A DNA stretch of 6,634 nucleotides from a bacterium (GTDB lineage Bacteria > Sumerlaeota > Sumerlaeia > UBA8349). The position numbers and the translations under genes were made by a program. The notes under the pieces were generated by a model. It saw only the letters and a list, made by a program, of their open reading frames with translations. It had not been told where the DNA came from and ran no database searches. Below, in pieces: positions 1 through 5,795 of the stretch. The DNA lies in assembly GCA_013203855.1 (NCBI GenBank), contig JABMPG010000616.1, positions 1 through 6,634 of the forward strand, written 5' to 3'. The first letter of the stretch is position 1; each line of letters opens with the position of its first letter.

Positions 1-108
1 CTCTGGTCATGCGTACAAGTTACATGCCAAAAAACCAAAAAGCTATGGGAAAAAGCAGGAAAAGCGAAACAGTTGCGCCGCGTGGCTAAAGGCTTACAAC
101 AGATCTAA
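1..108 (+). CDS. Possible C-terminal end of an unidentified gene entering from the left edge
   Basis: Frame 1 is open from the window edge to a TAA at 106-108 and reads as a short basic peptide ending KQLRRVAKGLQQI, with many Lys and Gln residues. The stretch is visibly richer in A (runs of AAAA, codons AAA, CAA, TTA) than the rest of the window, suggesting different ancestry from the glycosyltransferase genes. I do not recognise a family. The other two plus frames are also open for roughly 85-125 bases, so the frame choice is weak. It could be the tail of a mobile-element protein, given the transposase relic further right, or non-coding DNA. No start is visible inside the window. Confidence 0.22.
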   Translation, partial: LWSCVQVTCQKTKKLWEKAGKAKQLRRVAKGLQQI

Positions 109-149
109 CCCGCGCGGAGGTCTGTGATCCCCGCCAGGGCCTCGGCGAG

Positions 150-329
150 ATGGCAGCGGACGAGGATCCTTCCTGCACGATTGGTGTGGAATTCCCCTAC
201 GCGGTGGTGCGAGGGGAGACGGTCAATGCGGAGTCCGCGCGAGCCTTCGGACACGATTTGGGGCGGGCGCTTCACATTTACCTGAAAGGGAAAACCACGG
301 GGGGAACAGGGGGCGAGGCGGAGGAATGA
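150..329 (+). CDS. Small hypothetical protein, 59 aa, unknown function
   Basis: An ATG at 150 opens a 59-residue frame ending in TGA at 327-329; the frame is open further upstream to a stop near 87, so the true start may be earlier. The product looks protein-like: an acidic N-terminus, a core containing VEFPYAVVRGETVNAESARA, then GHDLGRALHIYLKG, and a Gly/Glu-rich tail. There is no signal peptide or membrane segment. I do not recognise a family. The next small frame begins at an ATG (326-328) overlapping this stop as ATGA, an arrangement typical of translationally coupled genes. The minus strand is also open across the region, a common artefact at high GC, so coding on this strand is a judgement from residue composition. 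Confidence 0.33.
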   Translation: MAADEDPSCTIGVEFPYAVVRGETVNAESARAFGHDLGRALHIYLKGKTTGGTGGEAEE

Positions 330-454
330 CCGAGGTCCCGATCCATCCGAATGACCTGGCACCGAGCAGAAAGCGATACCCCGCGGCTTGCTTTTCCGGG
401 CGTGGCCTGATAAGAAACGGGCTATGGACACGACTTCCCGTGCCTCCAAGATAG
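326..454 (+). CDS. Possible 42-aa ORF overlapping the previous stop (ATGA)
   Basis: ATG at 326 overlaps the TGA of the preceding frame. A GAGG at 315-318 lies 7 bases upstream and could act as ribosome binding site; a closer GGAGG (320-324) is too near. The peptide starts MTEVPIHPNDLAPSRKRYPA and ends at TAG 452-454. Its second half (Arg/Pro/Gly-rich) looks less natural, so the frame may be lost part way and continue in the frame that opens at 424. No family is recognised. It could be the head of a single decayed gene covering about 326-600. Confidence 0.2.
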   Translation: MTEVPIHPNDLAPSRKRYPAACFSGRGLIRNGLWTRLPVPPR

Positions 455-604
455 CCCTGCCCGGCGCCGACCCGGATTTCTGGCTCCAGTTAGTGAACAG
501 ACGCGACGCGATTTCCGTCACGCCCTGGAGCGAGAAGGAGCGGGACCTTCTCGCCGATTTCAACCGCCGGATGGGAGCGCCGGAGGCCGTCGATCCGCAA
601 CCCT
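424..604 (+). pseudogene. Truncated hypothetical ORF ending at the transposase relic
   Basis: From ATG 424 (another in-frame ATG lies at 388) the plus strand reads a plausible protein of about 58 residues. Recognisable segments are DPDFWLQLVNRRDAISVTPW and then SEKERDLLADFNRRMGAPEA. The second segment is charged and helix-like. At about 600 the protein-like quality stops; from there the same DNA read on the minus strand encodes IS256-type transposase residues. The open frame formally runs to 858 but its later part is antisense to the transposase relic. I infer a gene truncated by insertion of, or recombination with, that element; the right boundary is approximate. The family is unknown. Confidence 0.25.
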
Positions 605-745
605 TTTCGTCGGGGCCATGTACATCTCGTGGACCATCGCTTTGGCGTGGGGCTGCACGCTCTTGGGCATCTTGTCGAGGATGTTGGCCGTTTTGTGAAC
701 CCAGCAGCGCTGCCGGCAAATCTCGGCCAGAACGTCGCGAGGTTC
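605..745 (-). pseudogene. IS256/Mutator-family transposase remnant
   Basis: On the minus strand, residues encoded by about 712 down to 605 begin QRCWVHKTANILDKMPKSVQ and continue to HEMYMAPTK. This is the well-conserved QRCWxHK(T/I)AN(V/I)LDK(L/M)PKS segment in the central catalytic region of IS256/Mutator transposases. Intact proteins are about 400 residues; only some 36 are clear here. Just upstream, a Phe-Trp that could match the usual FW before QRCW (consensus roughly GFWxALxEVFP) occurs in a different frame near 735, implying a frameshift or small deletion. The segments that should follow (the FYDFPAEHW and TTNPIEST region) are not recognisable. It is a dead fragment, marking past insertion-element activity beside the glycan genes. 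Confidence 0.68.
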
Positions 746-793
746 TGGCGCGCAAATCGTGTTCTGTGCTTCAATCATCTCCGCAGCAGCCAT

Positions 794-854
794 GGAGCGT
801 ATCCTTTCCCTCGCCTTGGCGAGGTCGTGGTGTGGAACCCGAAGGGTACGCTCC
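794..854. repeat. Compound inverted repeat upstream of the GT39 gene
   Basis: GGAGCGTATCC at 794-804 pairs with GGGTACGCTCC at 844-854: 10 of 11 positions are complementary, the exception allowing a G-T pair. Inside the 39-base loop lies a second perfect repeat, CCTCGCC (809-815) and GGCGAGG (818-824). The outer arm ends 52 bases before the ATG at 907. No T-run follows, so it is not a standard intrinsic terminator. It could be an mRNA leader structure, a REP-like or small non-autonomous element, or a leftover transposon end; the sequence does not decide between these. Confidence 0.45.
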
Positions 855-894
855 TTGATCATTCAGCCCAAACACAACTTCTGGTTATATCTCT

Positions 895-904
895 GAGGGA
901 AGGG
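895..904 (+). promoter_or_regulatory. Ribosome binding site of the GT39 gene
   Basis: A purine-rich GAGGGAAGGG lies directly before the ATG at 907, with GAGG or AAGG at usable distances. It fixes this ATG as the start of the 668-residue reading frame. It is the clearest ribosome binding site in the window. Confidence 0.6.
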
Positions 905-906
905 TA

Positions 907-2913
907 ATGCCTTCAATCCTGGAAAGCAGCGTGGCCGAATGTCCGACTTTGGTCGAGAGTGCCGATGCGCGGATCGACCTTGGAGGGGCAGGTCCGACGG
1001 CGCGGCAGGAGAGGGTTTTTCTTCTGGCTGTGATGCTGGTCGGGGCGTTTCTGCGGTTTTTTCGGCTGGGGGACGCTTCGTTCTGGCTGGATGAGGCGAT
1101 TCAGGCCGGGGCGGCGCGGGTGCCAACTCTCATGCACGCATGGGGCGCGGCGCCCCTGAACAAGCCGCCGTTGTTCTATGTGATCGAGTTTCTGGTGGGA
1201 CGGTTTTCGATTTCAGAATGGGCGTTGCGGCTGCCTTCCGCGCTGGCGGGGATCGCAACGATCCTGGCGGTCTGGTGGGTCGCGCGGACGCTTCTTCGCG
1301 ATCGTCTGGCGGCTCTCTGCGCGGCATGCCTGGTCGCGGTGTCGCCGCTTCACATCGCCTACAGTCAGGAGGCGCGGCCCTACGAGATGGCGGCGCTTTT
1401 GAGTTTCCTGAGTGTGGGGGCCATGTTTTCTCTCACGGCTGGGCGGCTTTCGCGGAGCAAACTCTTGCCGGCCGCGCTGTGGCCGGCGCTGGCCGTGTGG
1501 AGTTTGTATTTCGGACTGGAGGTGTTTCTCCTCCAGGTGTTCTGGGCTGCGGGGGTATGGGTTTTCGGGCGTCGGTATCGGGAAAAGGCCCGGGGGGCCC
1601 GGTTGTTTCTCATCGCCGCGGGGATGGCGCTTCTCCTCATGCTGCCCCTTTTGGCGCGTCTACCCTCCAGCGATTACACGCCGCCGCCCTATCCGGCGCC
1701 GCCTCTAAGCGCGCGGCTCGTCGGAGAAATCTTCGGTTGGCTGGCCTTCGGAACCCAGGAACGGGTAGTGTGGGCGATTCTACCGTTCTTCCTGATCCTG
1801 ACTGTCGCGGGGGCCGTCTCGCTCTGGCGGAGGCGTCCGGCCGAGACGCTTTTTCTGCTGCTCCTGATCGGGGGCGCTCAGGCCGTTCAGGTGACGTCTT
1901 ACCTCCTCTACAACCATTGGATCGCGGCGCGCTATCACCTGGTTTATGTTGCGCCGTTTCTGCTTCTGGCCGGGGTGGGGCTGATGGTTTGCCTGCGGAG
2001 GATTCCGGGCGTACGGAAGTGGCCGCAGGTGGCCTTGGGGCTGATCCTGTTGGGGCTGGCAGCGCTTTCCTTTGGTCCGGCCGAGGCGGCGCGTGATGCC
2101 AAGCCCGCCATGCGGCCGGCCGTCGCGAAGATGGCCCGAGAGGCCGCTTCGAACGACACCGTGATCTTTCTGGGACGCCATGTTCCGTACGTCTACCGGT
2201 TCTACCGGGACCGTGATTTTCCTCAAGTTCCCGATCTGCTGGACTTGGCGGAGCGCCTGCCGGTTCTTCTGAGCCGGATCCGGGGGGCATCGACGGTGTG
2301 GGTGCTTGCCACACGGGACGCGAAATCCGAACGCGAGGAATTCGTGCGGCGTCTGTTTCCGGCGCTGCCTGCCATATTGCCTCACCATCCGGAAGTCTAT
2401 CGGGCCGCTCCCCGGGAGCCGGACTGGGGGATGTGGGCGTTACTTGCGGTTGACAGCAAGCACAAGGATTGGCGGGAGATGCAGGCGCGGCTTCCCCTGC
2501 GTATTGGCATGGGCGAATCCGAGTCGGCGCCGTATGTGGGTGGGGGGTGGGGATGGCCCGAGGACTGGGGGGAGACGACGCCTCGATGGCTGGACGGGAC
2601 GGAGGGGGAGTTCTTCTTCGGCTTGGCCAAGCAGATCCCCACAGCGGTGACGCTGCGGCTTTTCCCTTACTGGCAGGAGGGGTTTCCGGAACAAACGGTC
2701 GAAGTTTTCTGGAACGGGCGGTCCGTGGGAAAAGCCGGTTTGACCGCGGGCGCGTTTACCGACATCAAAATGGATCTGCCTCAGAACAGGGAGGCGCGGC
2801 TGGTTCATTACCTACGTATTCAGGCGGCCTGGGGCCGACACGAACATGAGCCGGTCGATCCTTCCGACGCGCGGAATCTCACAGTGGCCGTTGAGGCGCT
2901 TTCAATCGAGTAA
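907..2913 (+). CDS. GT39/ArnT-like polytopic membrane glycosyltransferase with C-terminal beta-sandwich-like domain
   Basis: This 668-residue inner-membrane protein probably transfers a sugar from a polyprenyl-phosphate donor to a glycan, lipid or protein on the outer face. After a hydrophilic start, the first membrane helix (about 36-54) leads to FWLDEA, whose Asp62-Glu63 match the acidic catalytic motif of the first extracytoplasmic loop in GT-C enzymes of the PMT/ArnT type. The segment at 104-115 (EWALRLPSALAG) and SPLHIAYSQEARPYEMAAL (146-164) are typical of bacterial GT39-like proteins. About nine to eleven helices extend to about 391, with ARYHLVYVAPFLLLAG (341-356) near the end. Residues 395-515 are soluble. 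Residues 530-668 are rich in Trp, Gly and beta-type sequence and resemble the Ig-like modules attached to some bacterial GT-C enzymes (DUF7024-like by memory). The start is supported by a good ribosome site. Substrate is unknown. Confidence 0.88.
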   Translation: MPSILESSVAECPTLVESADARIDLGGAGPTARQERVFLLAVMLVGAFLRFFRLGDASFWLDEAIQAGAARVPTLMHAWGAAPLNKPPLFYVIEFLVGRFSISEWALRLPSALAGIATILAVWWVARTLLRDRLAALCAACLVAVSPLHIAYSQEARPYEMAALLSFLSVGAMFSLTAGRLSRSKLLPAALWPALAVWSLYFGLEVFLLQVFWAAGVWVFGRRYREKARGARLFLIAAGMALLLMLPLLARLPSSDYTPPPYPAPPLSARLVGEIFGWLAFGTQERVVWAILPFFLILTVAGAVSLWRRRPAETLFLLLLIGGAQAVQVTSYLLYNHWIAARYHLVYVAPFLLLAGVGLMVCLRRIPGVRKWPQVALGLILLGLAALSFGPAEAARDAKPAMRPAVAKMAREAASNDTVIFLGRHVPYVYRFYRDRDFPQVPDLLDLAERLPVLLSRIRGASTVWVLATRDAKSEREEFVRRLFPALPAILPHHPEVYRAAPREPDWGMWALLAVDSKHKDWREMQARLPLRIGMGESESAPYVGGGWGWPEDWGETTPRWLDGTEGEFFFGLAKQIPTAVTLRLFPYWQEGFPEQTVEVFWNGRSVGKAGLTAGAFTDIKMDLPQNREARLVHYLRIQAAWGRHEHEPVDPSDARNLTVAVEALSIE

Positions 2914-2918
2914 CGCGG
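2914..2918. other. Five-base gap between convergent stop codons
   Basis: The plus-strand gene ends with TAA at 2911-2913 and the minus-strand gene ends with TAG at 2921-2919, leaving five bases. I see no hairpin with a T-run on either strand close to the junction, so both transcripts probably run into each other or end inside the opposing gene. Confidence 0.8.
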
Positions 2919-4502
2919 CTAAGGCCGGGGTTCGCAGATGTAGTAGCGGCCGGATCGTTCAACGGGGGTATAGTTGGCCCAGATCGCGTCGACGACCGCC
3001 TGGGGCAGGGTCGGCACGCCCTGGTAGCTCGGAACGGGATCGTCGGGCGACCAGACGAGGACGATTCTCTGAAAGTCGCCGCGGCTGAGTTTGCCGATTA
3101 ACTTGTCGGGCGAGATCTGGCCGGCCTGAACTCGCACGGAGTACATGAACGGGTCCATGAGGGTGACGGGCGAGCGGGTCCACCAGAAGTGCTCGACCTC
3201 GGTGGTCAGGATCTGGCCGGTTGTCCGGCGCAGGACGAGGGCGAGACGGGGGTTTTCGTCTGACAGGTCGGCGTAGGGCCGGAAGCGGTTCGGGAGGTTG
3301 TTGAGGTAGAGACCGCCAAGGTTCAGGAGTGGCGCGAGGGCGAGGGAGAAGACCAGTATCCAACCCAGCGCCCCTTCGCGCGCTTTTTTCACGGCGCGGA
3401 TTCCCTCGTGGAGCAGGAGGCCGCTCAGGAGGGCCCCCCAGCACAGGACTTCGAGATAGTAGTAAACGCTGCTTCCGACCCGGAGAAGGAGGCATTCAGC
3501 GGCGAGAAACGTGAGGAGAAAAGCGCGGGCGGCCTGTCGCCATCGGGCATTTCCCGCCGGGACGCAGAGGCAGGCGGCGAGTCCTCCGGCCAGCGGCGCG
3601 ATTTCGAGGGGGCCCATGGAGGATAGAAAAGAGAAGAGACTGCCGGGGGAGAGCGGGGCGGCAAGGGCGCTTACGGTGTTCTCGAAGTAACCGCCATTCG
3701 TGCGCCAGCAGAGAAGGAGAAACGCCGGGACTGTCAGAAGCGCGAATGTCGCACCGTATCGCCCGGCGTCTTTCCAGCGCCTTTCCCAGAGGAGCCAGAT
3801 GCCGAGGGAACTAGCCGAGAGGACAATGGCGTGCTTGTGGAAGAAGGCGAGGGCCATGAGTCCGGCGGCCAGGATCATTCGCCGTCCGCCGGGTTTCTTC
3901 ATCGCCAGCCACCATGCCCATAGCGCGAGGGCTACCATGGGGGAATCAGGCCGGAAGGAAGAGGTTATTTCAAGAATCCGGCCGGCAAGGAAGAAGACGA
4001 GGACCGGCAATGCGCGCGCCCAGCCGCGCAATCCGAGGTGGGCGCCCATGGCACTCAGCCAGGCTAGAATCGCGGCGCAAGCGAGCAGGGCATAGAGCCG
4101 CCCGAGAAGATAGATCCGGCGGGCCTGTTCCTGGCGGGTGCCATCCAGCTCGATCAACCGGGCCGTCCAAGCCACGGGATAGTAGGTCAGAGGGCCGTAA
4201 GGCGCGGTCAGGTAAGGCCAATGATCGGTCGGGCCATACAGCGGCTCGCCTCGGGTGACGGCGAGGGTGCGCTCGACGACGGCGCATTCGGGATAGCTCG
4301 TATCAAAGGGGGCGCTCAGATTCTGGACCGCCTCGGTCAGGCGATAGACGGCCTGGAGGACGAGGACGGCGAGCAGGATGATGGTGAGGATGCGGACGAG
4401 GAACTTCTGATCTGCTCCGGTCCGCGCCGGGATGGGATTGGAGGAGTTCATGGACCCGATATCTGCCTTTTCAGATCGATTCCCGCTCCCGGGGCGGGGC
4501 AT
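2919..4502 (-). CDS. Polytopic membrane GT-C-type glycosyltransferase
   Basis: This 527-residue membrane protein has about ten predicted helices (first at about 35-54, others between about 133 and 400) and a soluble C-terminal region (about 403-527). The first extracytoplasmic loop has FDTSYPECAVVER (66-78), GEPLYG (85-90) and LTAPYGPLTYYPVAW (98-112); an acidic residue and a YGPL(T/Y)YP motif there are typical of bacterial GT-C/DUF2029-like sugar transferases. RPDSP (184-188) recalls the family's R-P-D motif. A lipid-linked donor and an outer-face reaction are inferred. The ATG at 4502 directly follows the upstream TAG (TAGATG) with no clear ribosome site. Met18 (ATG 4451-4449) is an alternative start, just before the first helix and with AAGG about 14 bases ahead. 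Stop is TAG. It is distinct from the plus-strand GT39 protein, and the exact substrate is unknown. Confidence 0.82.
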   Translation of the reverse strand: MPRPGSGNRSEKADIGSMNSSNPIPARTGADQKFLVRILTIILLAVLVLQAVYRLTEAVQNLSAPFDTSYPECAVVERTLAVTRGEPLYGPTDHWPYLTAPYGPLTYYPVAWTARLIELDGTRQEQARRIYLLGRLYALLACAAILAWLSAMGAHLGLRGWARALPVLVFFLAGRILEITSSFRPDSPMVALALWAWWLAMKKPGGRRMILAAGLMALAFFHKHAIVLSASSLGIWLLWERRWKDAGRYGATFALLTVPAFLLLCWRTNGGYFENTVSALAAPLSPGSLFSFLSSMGPLEIAPLAGGLAACLCVPAGNARWRQAARAFLLTFLAAECLLLRVGSSVYYYLEVLCWGALLSGLLLHEGIRAVKKAREGALGWILVFSLALAPLLNLGGLYLNNLPNRFRPYADLSDENPRLALVLRRTTGQILTTEVEHFWWTRSPVTLMDPFMYSVRVQAGQISPDKLIGKLSRGDFQRIVLVWSPDDPVPSYQGVPTLPQAVVDAIWANYTPVERSGRYYICEPRP

Positions 4503-5723
4503 CTACGCGGGAAAGGCGTTCTCGGCAATCACCCGATCGTACAGCCCCTGGTATCGTTCCGCCATCTTCTCGATGCTGAAGTGTTCCCGGACGCGAAGGC
4601 GGCCTTTCTGGCCGAGGGATAGAGCCCAGGCCTTGCCGGCAAGTACCCGGCAGATGGCGTCGGCGAGCGCTTCGGGATCATTGGGCGGGACCAGCAGGCC
4701 GGTCTCTTCGTGAACGACCGCCTCGTTGTTGCCCTCGGTATTCGTCGTCACGATCGGCTTGGCCAGGGCCATGGCCTCAAGCGTGGTCAACGGAAGGCCT
4801 TCTCCGAAGATGGAGGGCAGGACCACTACGTCCATGATCGATAGCATGGCAAGGGTGTCATCGCGGTGGCCGGTAAAGATCACATGGTCACGCACGCCGA
4901 TCTCTTTCGCCAGTCTCGCCAGCGTTTCGAGATAATCCTCGCTCTCCACGAATTCTCCTGAGCCCACCATCAGGAGCCGGGCGTCCGGGAATTGGGCCAG
5001 CACCCCCGGCATGGCTCTCAGCAGGACATCGGGGCCTTTTCGGGGCCGCATAGAGGCCAGCATGCCCACCACCGGCTTCCCGTGATGGCCGGGGAGAAAC
5101 TCCCGCCGGATGGCGCTCAGTTGGACCTCGTCTGGCACAGGGAAGTGGACGGCCACGCCGTTGGGAACGTGGACGATACGATCCGGATCGCCTCCCTGCC
5201 GCAGCAACTCCTCGCGGTTGTGGTTCGATACGGTCATGACCGCTCGGGACCATTTCAGAGTAACGCGGTCGATCCAGGCGTTGAGGTGATTTGACTTTCG
5301 CGGATCGTTCACGTCGCGGCTGACGGCGGTGTGAACCGTGGTAACCACGGGAAGCCCGCAGACCTTTGAGGCGAGCCGTCCGACAAGGTTGGTCCGGCTG
5401 GTATGAGTGTGGATCAGGTCGGCTTTCTGGCTGCGAAGGGCCGCGATGAGGGGAGAGACGATCCCCAGGTCGGCCTTGTGTTTCATCGGGACCACCTGCC
5501 AGGGAATTCGTTTTTGCCCCAGACGCCGCTCCATGATCTCGCCCTTGCCCAGACAGATCACGGAACCCCGGTAGCGGGCTGCGGCGAACGCTCCGCAGAG
5601 ATTCACCACCACCTCTTCCGCTCCGCCGAAATGGATGCCGTGCAGGAGATGGCTGACGCGACGTGGGGCGTCCCTCCGGCGTTGTTCCGTGTCGCGGAAA
5701 AGGTGGAGGAACTCGGACGTCAT
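4503..5723 (-). CDS. GT4-family glycosyltransferase (GT-B fold, retaining)
   Basis: This cytoplasmic or membrane-associated enzyme probably moves a sugar from a nucleotide-sugar donor onto a growing glycan. The N-terminal acceptor domain has HGIHFGGAEEVVVNL (28-42), with the usual GGAE loop, then LIHTHTSRTNLVGRLA (103-118) and TVHTAVS (129-135). The donor domain has VPNGV (186-190), MLASMRPRKGPDVLLRA (221-237), GSGE (254-257), FTGHRDD (283-289) and the EX7E motif FGEGLPLTTLEAMA (Glu308 and Glu316), followed by PIVTTNTEGNNE and GLLVPPNDPEALA. All key GT4 elements are present. The first 20 or so residues (MTSEFLHLFRDTEQRRRDAP) look like the tail of the preceding enzyme rather than a GT4 start, which normally opens almost directly with the strand at about 22-30. 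No better start codon is visible downstream. It ends TAG, abutting the next ATG in the same frame. Confidence 0.9.
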   Translation of the reverse strand: MTSEFLHLFRDTEQRRRDAPRRVSHLLHGIHFGGAEEVVVNLCGAFAAARYRGSVICLGKGEIMERRLGQKRIPWQVVPMKHKADLGIVSPLIAALRSQKADLIHTHTSRTNLVGRLASKVCGLPVVTTVHTAVSRDVNDPRKSNHLNAWIDRVTLKWSRAVMTVSNHNREELLRQGGDPDRIVHVPNGVAVHFPVPDEVQLSAIRREFLPGHHGKPVVGMLASMRPRKGPDVLLRAMPGVLAQFPDARLLMVGSGEFVESEDYLETLARLAKEIGVRDHVIFTGHRDDTLAMLSIMDVVVLPSIFGEGLPLTTLEAMALAKPIVTTNTEGNNEAVVHEETGLLVPPNDPEALADAICRVLAGKAWALSLGQKGRLRVREHFSIEKMAERYQGLYDRVIAENAFPA

Positions 5724-5792
5724 GTCATCCCAAGTGCGCCGGGCGGCGATTTCCTGGTAGGTCGCGGACCGCGCATCCCCTTCGGCAATCGC

Positions 5793-5795
5793 CTA
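5793..5795 (-). other. In-frame amber codon between two glycosyltransferase domains
   Basis: TAG on the minus strand (CTA on plus) separates the two glycosyltransferase frames. Downstream codons stay in the same frame through 5724 (23 sense codons) into the ATG at 5723. A single C-to-T change of CAG (Gln) would create it, after QKAR. Without it, the first two frames form one open frame of more than 700 codons. Confidence 0.8.

Noticed and set aside
105..755. 216-residue minus-strand open frame across the left region
   Set aside because: It covers the transposase relic in the wrong frame and the rest has biased Arg/Ser/Pro composition; plus-strand readings look more natural in 150-600. Not fully excluded for 105-300.
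885..890. TTATAT as a sigma-70 -10 box for the GT39 gene
   Set aside because: No good -35 at proper spacing (TTGATC at 855-860 is too far), and transcription would start inside the ribosome binding site.
1140..2096. Long plus-strand open frame in another phase within the GT39 gene
   Set aside because: Gly/Arg/Ala-rich composition without family motifs; it is a shadow of the 907-2913 gene, which has clear helices and the LDEA motif.
1637..2388. Minus-strand open frames antisense to the GT39 gene
   Set aside because: Pro/Arg/Ser-rich shadow translations without recognisable motifs, typical of high-GC DNA.
2914..2975. Possible terminator hairpin at the convergent junction (GGCCGG and CGGCCGG words)
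   Set aside because: Short GC words without a consistent stem or a T-run on either strand.
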